From Inconstantimicrobium porci (GTDB lineage Bacteria > Bacillota > Clostridia > Clostridiales > Clostridiaceae): a stretch of 64,000 nt of DNA. A model generated the notes under the pieces. That model was given only the letters and a program-made list of their open reading frames with translations, made no database searches and had not been told where the DNA came from. The DNA is taken from the NCBI RefSeq assembly GCF_009696465.1, contig NZ_VULX01000010.1, positions 1 through 64,000 on the forward strand, given 5' to 3'. Made by a program: the position numbers and the translations under genes. Every line of letters begins with the position of its first letter. Position 1 is the stretch's first letter. Shown in pieces: positions 1-8,700 of the stretch.

Positions 1-98
1 AACTTATTCCTTTTTCATTTAAACTTAAATCATACATAAACTCAGCTCCATTCATTTAATATCGACAATTAAATTATAATGGATAATTTATGTATTGG

Positions 99-128
99 GG
101 AGATGTTTTTACATCTCCTTTATTTTTT
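99..128 (+). terminator. Rho-independent terminator
   Basis: An 8-bp stem (GGAGATGT / ACATCTCC, loop of four) is followed directly by a T-rich run. It would end transcription entering from the left of the window. The gene it serves is outside the window. Confidence 0.75.
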
Positions 129-186
129 ATCAATTTTCCTGCCTACAAAAATTATACTCTAACATTTTCAACACCTTACAGCATAA

Positions 187-393
187 AAATTTCACCTTTT
201 TCGATGCACTTTCCTAGACATTAAAAAAATAGGTAGACCTGCTACAGATAGTAATTCTATTCCAGCTATCTTTTATAAACATTATCCTAAATTTGTAAAA
301 GGCGAAATAAATAAGAAAGAATTTTCTAGACTTTGTAATCTGTCTTATCCTACTATTTATAAATATTTAAAACTAATTGAAACTGCAAAATGA
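187..393 (+). pseudogene. Serine recombinase/resolvase C-terminal remnant
   Basis: The reading frame from about 187 to the TGA at 391-393 has no start codon. It encodes KKIGRPATDSNSIPAIFYK, then a stretch with KFVKGEINKKEFSRLCNLSY and PTIYKYLKLIE. This resembles the end of resolvase/invertase-type serine recombinases: a GRP linker followed by a helix-turn-helix. The catalytic N-terminal domain is missing, so it is a decayed fragment. The recombinase assignment rests on the GRP-linker plus HTH pattern only. Confidence 0.6.
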
Positions 394-406
394 AAGGATT
401 GATTTT

Positions 407-553
407 ATGTCAGATACTATGAATGATTTTAATAATTCTTATAATCAGAAAATTTTAAAAGATTCGATTTCTCGCCTTGAAAATGGACAAGGAATAGTTC
501 ATGAAATTATAGAAGAAAATATCTATACTGATGATTCTGATACCAACAAATAA
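407..553 (+). CDS. Small acidic protein, 48 aa, unknown
   Basis: A short ORF starts ATG at 407, 13 bases after the resolvase-remnant stop, with AAAGGA about eight bases upstream. The product begins MSDTMNDFNNSYNQKILKD and is acidic and hydrophilic, with a predicted helical middle (SISRLENGQGIVHEIIEEN). A hairpin terminator follows. Small proteins of this kind often sit behind recombinases or act as antitoxins, but I do not recognise the family. It may be a leftover of the same mobile element. Confidence 0.5.
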   Translation: MSDTMNDFNNSYNQKILKDSISRLENGQGIVHEIIEENIYTDDSDTNK

Positions 554-570
554 ATATTTATTTAAAAAAT

Positions 571-608
571 TATAGGAAAGGATTTGTGCTCCTCTCCTAT
601 TTTTTATT
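571..608 (+). terminator. Probable terminator
   Basis: ATAGGA ... TCCTAT followed by TTTTTT, directly downstream of the 48-aa ORF. Confidence 0.5.
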
Positions 609-669
609 ATATGATATTAATTTTCACTTAGACTGCTAAACAACAAAAATATCCAATACTCTATATAAA

Positions 670-1686
670 CTAAGCTAACACATACCCTGTTAAATTTTTC
701 TCTATAATTCCATCATTATATAATTTTTTGATTCCTTCCAAAATATCATCATTACTAAATCTAGTTGCTTTATCAATTGACCAGCCCTTAAAATGCTGTA
801 GTATCTCTTCTCCACTTAATCCATTTTGCTTTTCTATTATAAACGCAACTGTAGCTATACATTCTAATTCATGATTTGTTTCAATTGAATTAACATACTG
901 AGTAGCCTTTAATATTGAAGGAGTTAATATCTTCATTCTATTTTGAATTTTTTCACTTATTATTTTATTATATAAAATTTTATACGCTTCTTGAGTATTT
1001 TTTACATTATGATATTTCTGAAACTCCCTTATAGTTCTGCTGATTATAGATATAGAATTAGCATATGGACCATACTTATGTTTTTTAAATTCAAAGTATT
1101 GTTCTTTTGCAAATATATTCATAAAGTATGCTGTCTTTTGTAAACGCAATGTATCAAATTTGTTTAAATCCTTTTTCATCTCCATCAGTACCAAAGCTGA
1201 CATACTTAATTTAGGTTCAACTGTAGGTAAAGATACATAGTTTTGAGATGGTTCATAAATAAATATATCTATTCTGTCATCTAAAACAGATAACTTCTTT
1301 TCTATTATTTCTTTAACTTCGCTCCATATAAGCCCACCATTACCACTACCTAATGGTGGAATTGCGATACTTTTGATATTTAACTGATGTATTAATTTTA
1401 TTAATTCATCAAGCCCGTCATTTATATATTCAATTTTTGAATTTGCTCTCCACTTATTCTTAGTAGGGAAATTCACTATTATCTTTCCTTTTTCTTTAAA
1501 ATAGTGTAATTTTCCAACTGTAAGTTCTCCACTTTTACAAGCTTTAACATAATCTTTATTATTTTCTGGATATTGCATTTTAAATTGATATGCTATTCCT
1601 TTTCCCATATACCCTTCACAATTAACAGTGTTAACAAGAGCTTCTGCTGATGATTTTAATAAATCTCCAGTTGTATAATGCATCAT
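670..1686 (-). CDS. darG: DarG-like macrodomain antitoxin (DNA ADP-ribosyl glycohydrolase)
   Basis: The 338-aa protein has two parts. Residues 1 to about 150 form a macro domain (TGDLLKSSAEALVNTVNCEG at the N-terminus, IAIPPLGSGNGGL in the ADP-ribose loop). The C-terminal ~180 residues match the arrangement of DarG antitoxins, where the second domain binds and blocks the toxin. DarG removes ADP-ribose that DarT attaches to thymidine in single-stranded DNA. The gene follows darT on the same strand with a gap of 29 bases, and its start has a strong AGGAGGTGAAGAT site, so the two are co-transcribed. The macrodomain is certain. The DarG name rests on the neighbour and the domain order. Confidence 0.87.
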   Translation of the reverse strand: MMHYTTGDLLKSSAEALVNTVNCEGYMGKGIAYQFKMQYPENNKDYVKACKSGELTVGKLHYFKEKGKIIVNFPTKNKWRANSKIEYINDGLDELIKLIHQLNIKSIAIPPLGSGNGGLIWSEVKEIIEKKLSVLDDRIDIFIYEPSQNYVSLPTVEPKLSMSALVLMEMKKDLNKFDTLRLQKTAYFMNIFAKEQYFEFKKHKYGPYANSISIISRTIREFQKYHNVKNTQEAYKILYNKIISEKIQNRMKILTPSILKATQYVNSIETNHELECIATVAFIIEKQNGLSGEEILQHFKGWSIDKATRFSNDDILEGIKKLYNDGIIEKNLTGYVLA

Positions 1687-1715
1687 ATCTTCACCTCCTC
1701 ATAAAATATAAATTT

Positions 1716-2300
1716 TTAAAACCACTTTTGTACATTTACAAATGGTGGTGGAAAATCCACATCATTTTTGTTTAATAATGATTCCACTAATTCCTTAGTT
1801 TCATCATCTTTTACATATATAGATGCAAACCCATCAACTGGTATCATTAAATCTGTTATACATTCTGCCATTTTTACATGTTTTATATATTCATCCTCAT
1901 TTCCTGGCGTATGCATAGCTTTCCAATCAATTTTGTTAAATCCTTCATCATATTCATATAAGATGCATTCCGATATTGATAAAGGATGTTTCGGTAATAT
2001 TTTAAAACCATTTGCTCTTGCATCTTCTCTTTTTATACATATGTATATTAAATCATCACCACGATGGTCACTTTTTACTGCTACATCAAATGCTGAGTAT
2101 GGATGAAAATGAAATGGAACATAATTATCCAACCCAAATTTATTTCTTTTCTCAATTATTTCTGGATTAGCAACATCTTTAAATTTAAGCTTCTGAGCAT
2201 CTTTTCTTGGTAACAATCCATATTTTATTATAGAAGGTAAATTTTCTAATTCTGTTAAATGATACAGTAATTTTCCTTCTCTAATATTATTTATTGCCAT
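1716..2300 (-). CDS. darT: DarT-like DNA ADP-ribosyltransferase toxin (DUF4433)
   Basis: The 194-aa protein has the DUF4433/DarT features: an N-terminal YHLTELENLPSIIKYGLL segment (NAD+-binding His14), a VPFHFHPYSAF segment near residues 61-71, and KMAEC near 143-147 with the likely catalytic Glu146. DarT enzymes use NAD+ to ADP-ribosylate thymidine in single-stranded DNA and stop replication. The length is normal for DarT (about 200 aa). It is the first gene of the pair and darG follows, as in known DarTG modules. It could serve in phage defence or in maintenance of the replicon. Confidence 0.87.
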   Translation of the reverse strand: MAINNIREGKLLYHLTELENLPSIIKYGLLPRKDAQKLKFKDVANPEIIEKRNKFGLDNYVPFHFHPYSAFDVAVKSDHRGDDLIYICIKREDARANGFKILPKHPLSISECILYEYDEGFNKIDWKAMHTPGNEDEYIKHVKMAECITDLMIPVDGFASIYVKDDETKELVESLLNKNDVDFPPPFVNVQKWF

Positions 2301-2380
2301 ACTTTCTCGTTCCCGCCTATGTATCTTAATATCTTTATTATAATAAATGTTTTAACATAAATATATATTATAATTATTTA

Positions 2381-3136
2381 TTATGACTTTATCTTCGCAA
2401 GTAAAACATACTTTCCATTTTCTTTTTCTTCTTTAACTTTTATACTGAATACTTTTGTTGCTTTATATCCTCCAAAAGTGAATTCACCAAATTGACCTGG
2501 TAATAGCTCTGTCCCCATTGAACTTGTATATATTCCTCCAAGATTGTATTTACTATTTAACGCTTCTTCAATTTTATAATATGATAAATTATCAACGTAC
2601 AGTTTATTAAAATTTTCTCTTTCTACTTTATTAGTGTTATTTACTATTCTATTATGAATAGATTCATCATCATTATCCATTTCAATAACATCAGATATAT
2701 CACAAATTTCTTTCAAATATGAATAATCATAACTATCATGATTACTTACCCAAAACACTTTCTCTGCTTCTCTATAATTTAATATATCACTTATATTAGG
2801 GTCACTTATTCCCTTTAAACTATCTATTGGATAAACTACTATGCAATTAAAATTTCTTGGTGTATTATTTTGTGATTTAACATTCATACTATCTACATAG
2901 ATGGTTAAGTTCTGAACCTTTTTAGGAACACCTGTCTTAAATTTTCCTAATAAATATTCACATTCATTCATCGCATTAATTCTTATAAGAACTTTTAGTT
3001 TCATTCCTAAATCATTTAAATACTTAAGTACGTTCAAATGTTTTTTCTGTACATCAGTCCCTAAAACTATGCAGTTACTTGATTCTGATTTGATAAATTT
3101 ATTTAAGTCTTCAATAACCTTATTTTTATCTCTCAT
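2381..3136 (-). CDS. Unknown protein, 251 aa, next to DarTG
   Basis: I do not recognise this family. The N-terminal ~110 residues alternate strands and helices (NCIVLGTDVQKKHLNVLKYL, LKVLIRINAMNECEYLLG, NCIVVYPIDSLKG), like a Rossmann-type or NTPase-like fold without a visible P-loop. The C-terminal part (GGIYTSSMGTELLPGQFGEF) looks beta-rich. There are no membrane segments and no signal peptide. It is on the same strand as DarTG, 80 bases upstream, and 111 bases downstream of another unknown gene. It may belong to the same mobile or defence island, but nothing in its sequence proves that. Confidence 0.7.
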   Translation of the reverse strand: MRDKNKVIEDLNKFIKSESSNCIVLGTDVQKKHLNVLKYLNDLGMKLKVLIRINAMNECEYLLGKFKTGVPKKVQNLTIYVDSMNVKSQNNTPRNFNCIVVYPIDSLKGISDPNISDILNYREAEKVFWVSNHDSYDYSYLKEICDISDVIEMDNDDESIHNRIVNNTNKVERENFNKLYVDNLSYYKIEEALNSKYNLGGIYTSSMGTELLPGQFGEFTFGGYKATKVFSIKVKEEKENGKYVLLAKIKS

Positions 3137-3247
3137 TATAATATTTACCTTCCTTTATTATAATTGTTATTATATATAATATATTTTACCAAATAGTACC
3201 AAGCATTTTACTCTTTTTAATAAATAATTCTCAGATACCATTTCTTT

Positions 3248-3619
3248 TTATTTGTTCTCATATCTAATCAATATATCTAAAGCATCATCTTTCAAGAATT
3301 TATCTAAGTATTTTGTTGTAACTCGTAAGGTATCTTCATATTTGGCTTTATAATATTCATTTTCTTCTCTATACCTTATTGTTATTTCCTCTAAAAGCTC
3401 TAATGGTAAATAAGACTGTATATTTCCAGTTGCTGAGTTCATATAAAGATAACCATTTTCATTTTTCACTTCTGGATATTGATGCCATCCTGTATATGCT
3501 CTTGAAATAAGCTTTGCTGATATATTATAAACTTCATAATTCTTACATATATACAGTATTGATTCAATCATGTCTTCAGGACTATTAAAAATAGAATCTT
3601 CTCCTGTTAATCTGTGCAT
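3248..3619 (-). CDS. Unknown protein, 123 aa
   Basis: A soluble, mostly helical protein beginning MHRLTGEDSIFNSPEDMIES, with a central GWHQYPEVKNENGYLYMNS segment and a helical tail ending in LDILIRYENK. The start has a GGTAGGAGGAATTAAT ribosome binding site. I do not recognise the family. It is transcribed towards the unknown gene at 2381 and the DarTG pair, 111 bases upstream of the former. Confidence 0.65.
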   Translation of the reverse strand: MHRLTGEDSIFNSPEDMIESILYICKNYEVYNISAKLISRAYTGWHQYPEVKNENGYLYMNSATGNIQSYLPLELLEEITIRYREENEYYKAKYEDTLRVTTKYLDKFLKDDALDILIRYENK

Positions 3620-3744
3620 ATTAATTCCTCCTACCTTTCAATAGTTTTGTATTTTAATTCTCTCCACTGTTCTTAAAGGTTATTCTTTATTTTTTTGTTC
3701 GTAAAATTAATATTATTGTTCTATTTAGGCATCTTCAAAAACAA

Positions 3745-3771
3745 TAAGAACACTGTTGTGCAGTGTTCTTA
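3745..3771 (-). terminator. Perfect 11-bp hairpin, probable terminator
   Basis: TAAGAACACTG and CAGTGTTCTTA flank the loop TTGTG. Reading leftwards the stem is followed by TTGTTTTTG, so it would stop minus-strand transcripts coming from the IS3 remnant side. The rest of 3620-3955 shows no gene. Confidence 0.55.
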
Positions 3772-3954
3772 CAATCATAATTTTTAAATAAAAATCTTTT
3801 CTATGTCTGTATCTAAATTTCTACATACTATTTTATTTAATATGTAAAGAACTATTTTCTAATTCATATCTTTCTAAATCTTGTTCTGGATTGGTTATAA
3901 TTAATTAGACAGTAATTATTCGGTCGTGATATAATATAAAAAATTGTGAAAAAG

Positions 3955-4418
3955 GAGAAGAATATCATAAAGCAGGCAGCGCTGATAATGGCACGAAAAT
4001 AGAAATAATATTATCTAATAAAAAAAAGTACAGTATCAGCGCAATGTGCAGAGTTTTAAATATTCCTAGAAGCTTAGTATATTATAAAAGGAAAATTAGA
4101 GTATGCAATACTAAACTTGAAAATGCAATTATTTCAATATTTAGAGAAAGTAAAAATAACATTATTGATGAAATTCTAGAAACATTTGAAATACAAAGAT
4201 CTTTAAGTAAGAAAGGCTGTCCTTATGACAACGCCGTGGCGGAAGCTGGATATAAAATAATAAAAACAGAATTTGCATTCAATAGAATTTTTAATAGTTT
4301 AGAAGAACTTAAGTTAGAATTAAGAAGTTATGTATTATGGTATAACAATAAACGCATTCATAGTTCTTTAAACTATATGACTCCAGTTGAGTATAGACTT
4401 GCAAATATGACCGAATAA
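3955..4418 (+). pseudogene. IS3-family transposase OrfB with internal deletion
   Basis: The ORF from 4044 (124 aa) starts like an IS3/IS150 OrfB (MCRVLNIPRSLVYYKRK). It then jumps at about residue 48 to the end of the catalytic domain: LSKKGCPYDNAVAEAGYKII, containing the third catalytic residue (Glu), then WYNNKRIHSSLNYMTPVEY. The two catalytic aspartates and about 150 residues between are gone, so it cannot be active. Upstream (3955-4040) lies what may be the tail of OrfA. It shows the both-ends-kept, middle-lost decay seen elsewhere in the window. Confidence 0.85.
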
Positions 4419-4461
4419 AAAATGTATTAAAAAGTGTTGACAATCCATATATGTAGGCATG

Positions 4462-4626
4462 TTACTTACCTATAACCTTTGCCTGTTCTTTTTGTAATAC
4501 TAAATTTGAAAGAGTCATATAAAAATCTTGTTCATCTTTTGTCTTTGCTTTTTTAAACATCTCTTTTAGCTGACTATATGAATAATGGCTAAATACATCA
4601 TATAAATTTATATCATCTTTATTCAT
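4462..4626 (-). CDS. Small protein, 54 aa, unknown
   Basis: ATG at 4626 is preceded by GGAGGAAATAAA, an excellent ribosome binding site. The product begins MNKDDINLYDVFSHYSYSQL and ends KEQAKVIGK. It is soluble, charged and probably helical. I do not recognise the family. It lies just downstream of the IS3 remnant on the opposite strand. Confidence 0.6.
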   Translation of the reverse strand: MNKDDINLYDVFSHYSYSQLKEMFKKAKTKDEQDFYMTLSNLVLQKEQAKVIGK

Positions 4627-5099
4627 TTTATTTCCTCCAATAATAAATACATTTATACATTATTATATACCAGAAAACTAAATTCATAAACTAATCTCTT
4701 TTTATTTTGTTTCTCCACATATATGGTTCACTGTATCATAATCAAAAGACAAAACCTTCCCAATATATATTATTACTAGATTTTTTTCAATTTTAAATTT
4801 TCATCTTATTTTTTTACATAGAAATAACATAGGAAAACTCAGCCTATCTCCACTATAAATTATTATATAATACTTTAACCTTCTTTAAGAATTTAAGCTT
4901 ATAGACCCTTGTGGTAATGTGTTAACATTACTTCAAACTGCATAAAAAAGATGGACAATTCCACCTATAAATTATAAAGGCTATATTTCACAACAGATTG
5001 AAATATAGCCTTTATTTCAAATAAAGAGAACTCTAATACTAATTGTTAATGATATAGTAATTTAGTAATTTAAATATTTAATATTATATTACTTTATAA
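4627..5099. other. Non-coding gap with terminator hairpin
   Basis: No ORF with a credible start. A perfect 15-bp stem (4976-4990 with 4999-5013, loop CAACAGAT) lies about 85 bases past the end of the acetyltransferase gene and probably terminates it. Confidence 0.55.
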
Positions 5100-5585
5100 T
5101 TATAATATTAGCTTAAGTTCTTCAGCTTCATTATCATCAGATGTAATAAATGTTCTTACTGATTTAAATCCATGTTTCATTAATATCTTTTGTGATTTTA
5201 AGTTTTCAGGTCCAGTATAGGCAGTTATTTTCTTAACTGTTTTAAGCTCCTTAGCCTTTGCAATCATCTTTTCTGCAATTTCTGTGCCATAACCCTTCCC
5301 CCAAAACTGTGGCAGAATCATATATTCAATTTCAGCTTCAGTTGAGTCATCATTTACTGTCATTGCCCCAAGTCCAACATATCCTTTTCCTTCTGCTTCA
5401 TACACTTTATAGTAGCCCGCAAGTTCATTAACATCAGCTTTCAGCAGCCCAGCAAAAGTCTTGTTAGTTTCCTCCATAGTAAATACACGTCCGAAGTTCA
5501 TATTCATAACCTCTTCATTGCTGCAAAGTCTTGCATAATATTCAAAATCGTCTTTACTAAACTTTTGATAAATTAATCTTTCCAT
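5100..5585 (-). CDS. GNAT-family N-acetyltransferase
   Basis: The 161-aa protein is a GNAT acetyltransferase. It has an N-terminal alpha/beta part, the strand EAEIEYMILPQFWGKGYGTE carrying the acetyl-CoA pyrophosphate-binding loop (Q/R-x-x-G-x-G), and a C-terminal TGPENLKSQKILMKHGFKS helix-strand. It is closest to the RimJ/RimL-like subgroup by this pattern, but the substrate cannot be told. The frame can be extended to a TTG at 5597, but the ATG at 5585 has GGGGG five bases upstream and is the better start. It is a single gene, transcribed away from the M26 protease terminator. Confidence 0.85.
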   Translation of the reverse strand: MERLIYQKFSKDDFEYYARLCSNEEVMNMNFGRVFTMEETNKTFAGLLKADVNELAGYYKVYEAEGKGYVGLGAMTVNDDSTEAEIEYMILPQFWGKGYGTEIAEKMIAKAKELKTVKKITAYTGPENLKSQKILMKHGFKSVRTFITSDDNEAEELKLIL

Positions 5586-5679
5586 AACAGCCCCCAAATT
5601 TAATATATATTAAGATATCTTAATACCTAATTATTTTAATTATAAGATACTATAATCATAATATCTACAATTATTATTA

Positions 5680-5716
5680 AAAAATAACTCCCAGAAACAT
5701 TCGCTTCTAGGAGTTT
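5680..5716 (-). terminator. Terminator of the M26 protease gene
   Basis: Stem of about 11 bp (AACTCC-TAGAAG with CTTCTAGGAGTT-like arms, one G-U) followed on the minus strand by ATTTTTTAAT. Confidence 0.75.
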
Positions 5717-5732
5717 ACTTCATAAAATAATA

Positions 5733-8700
5733 TTATTTTTTCTTTTTAGATAAGATAACGCCTACTGCTGCAGATATTGCTCCGATTACTGCTATTACTG
5801 CAACTACTATACCTGTTTTTGATGTTTTTTCACTAGCTGCTTCAGTAACTATATTATTGTTAGTACCCCTAAATGGATTGTTTCGATTGGTATGTGGTTT
5901 AGCTGCTTCAGTAACTATATTATTGTTAGTACTTTCGTTATTATCAGCTTTATCTGTTGTATTATTATCATTATCTACAGATTCGCTTGTAGAAGAATCA
6001 GCTACTTCATTTTCTGAATCAGCTATTAATTCTTCTGCTATATCAGTTGTACCTGTACTATCTGTTTCTTCTGTTGTTTCAAGTGGCTTGCCATAAGTGA
6101 AAGCAGAACCGCTATTGCTATTATTTGCGTTATCGTCCTTATTTGTTACAGCAGAGTTTCCTGTAGAATTGTTTACAGAAGGCTTTATAACAGTAGATCC
6201 TGAATTTGAATCAGTTGATGGCTTAACTGTATTGTTTGTGTTGTTATTATTGCTTGTATCTACTATATCTATTGTTGTTAATTTTGCAATTTCTTCACCA
6301 TCTGTAAAAGCAACGCCAATGTCATATCCACTATTAGGACTTAATTTCAGTGTTTCAAATAATTTTGCAAATAAAACTATTCCCCCATCTGTTACAGTAT
6401 AATACTCATCATTGTTATCTACTAAAGTATCAACTGTTTTAAGTCTAGATAAAGAAGGTTTAGTAATCTTCACTCCGTTTACTACTATGTAATCAACACT
6501 TTTGTTAGCTAACTTATTAGAAACAATTTTTATATTATTAGGCTTAGCCTTATCAAAAGTTACTTTTTGTCCCTTATCAATATCTATTACCTGACTGTTG
6601 TTTTCAGGCTTCTCTGGTTTTACATCTGTTCCAGGCTTCTCTGGTTTTACATCTGTTCCAGGCTTCTCTGGCTTTGCTTCTGTTTCAGGAGTTTCTGGTT
6701 TATTTTCAGGCTCTGATGGTTTTTCTACTACTTCATCATCTGGCACAACTGGAGTATCTGGTACTGTTGGCACATCTGGCTTTGCTTCTGTTTCAGGAGT
6801 TTCTGGCTTATTTTCAGGCTCTGATGGTTTTTCTACTACTTCATCATCTGGCACAACTGGAGTATCTGGTACTGTTGGCACATCTGGCTTTGCTTCTGTT
6901 TCAGGAGTTTCTGGTTTATTTTCAGGCTCTGATGGTTTTTCTACTACTTCATCATCTGGCTTACTTTCTGAATCTCCACCTGTTCCTGGTGCTTCTGGTA
7001 CTACCGGTGTATCTGGTGCTTCCGGTTTTACTTCAGTTGGTGGTAATACTGGTTTATTCTGAGTATTATCGTCATTTCCAGGAGTATCAGGCTTTACTTC
7101 TGTCTGTGGCTTCTTTTTAGTACCAGTATAAATAATTGTTGGCTTCATTTCTTTTACTATTTCTGTAGTAATAGTTGGTTCACCAACTGGCACACCATTT
7201 TCTGTTTTCCATACCTTAGTAACTTTTTCAATTCCATCTTCACCTTGCTCAGTACGAGTTTCGCCTTCCCACATTGTATCGTCAGTCTTATTAACTACAG
7301 TTGATTTTATTACATTTTCACTTACTTCAACTTTTTCGCCTACAACTATATCCTTGTATATAGATGTTGTAAAATCATCAGTACTCTTTAAATAAGATTT
7401 TAGAATCTGAGTTTTTAAAGTTTTTACTGCGCCTACACCTTGATTAATGTTAACTCCGTATTTCTTATTTGCTCTCATAGCTTCTAAATCTTTCTCAACA
7501 GCTTCGTTCATAAGATTTTGTAATTCTTCATAATCAGCAAAAATATCATTTTGTTTTAGCTGCGTTAGTCTACTTGCTCTAAGCGCAAACATTTCCTTTT
7601 TAAACTCTGCTAAATTACCATTGTACTTAGTATCTAAAATTGCATTTAAAGCCTCTTTATCATTAGCATATTGATTAGAAATATAAGCTGCCATACCCTT
7701 ACTGTAGCCATACTGAGCTAACAGTTCATAAGCATTTCTCTTGAAAGAAATATCTCCAACTGCACCCTTATCATTCTGCATAGCTGCATAAATTGGTTCA
7801 AATAAAGGTACTACATAATATCCATTATCTTCAGCTGTTCCTGTTGTTAATATACCTTGGAAAGCAAGTCTGCCTGATACTATATTATTATCAATTAAAT
7901 CATCAACTGTTTTTAACTTTTCTGCAGTTTCATTGCTTATGTTTTTAAAAGTATCATTAACTACATTTTGTTTAGTGCTATGGTCAGTTAATTCAAGCTG
8001 GTTATAAAGTATAGCCTTATCTTCAGCTGTTTTGTTTAATGAACTCATAGCTTCTACATAATCTAATGTATAGATAACATCCATTAAGCCTTGCATATAC
8101 TTTTGCAAATCTGCTTCTGTCTTAAACATCTCTGGTGATTTATTTTGTATTCTTTCATCACCTAATTCATAAGATAAATTCAAATTAAATATTGGCTGTG
8201 TAATTAATGATCCACCAGCATTATTAACTATTTCAAATAATCCTCTAGCATAAGTTTCTGCACCTTTGCCTTCTCTTCTACCATAACCATTTAAGAAGAC
8301 AACTTTATCTAAAAGATGTGTTAACTCGTGAGTATATGTTTCCTGTCCTCTATCTGTTAAAGCTTTAGATAAGAAGTAATTAACTGAATTATCTGGTCCA
8401 GCTTGTCCTTCTGCCCTCATGAATGATGTATAAAGACCTAACGGCGTAATAAATTCACGAACACCTTTTAATGCATCTTTTCCTGTTTCCTTAGACCATA
8501 AAGTACCTGTAGCATCTGCCTTCCCATAATCTAATAAGCTGTCAACAACAATTATATTTTTAGATTCTAAAAGTTTGTTGTTAACGCTGCTGATTCTATA
8601 CCAGAAGTCTAAAAATAACTGCTGTTTCTTTGCTGTCTTTTCCATATCAGCTTTTAAATCATCAATTGATGCATTTTTTGTATCTTCAATATAAGCATCA

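Noticed and set aside
6598-7120. Plus-strand ORFs rich in Ser/Gly or Leu opposite the protease stalk
   Set aside because: They mirror the Pro/Glu/Thr-rich repeats of the real minus-strand gene; no start signals.
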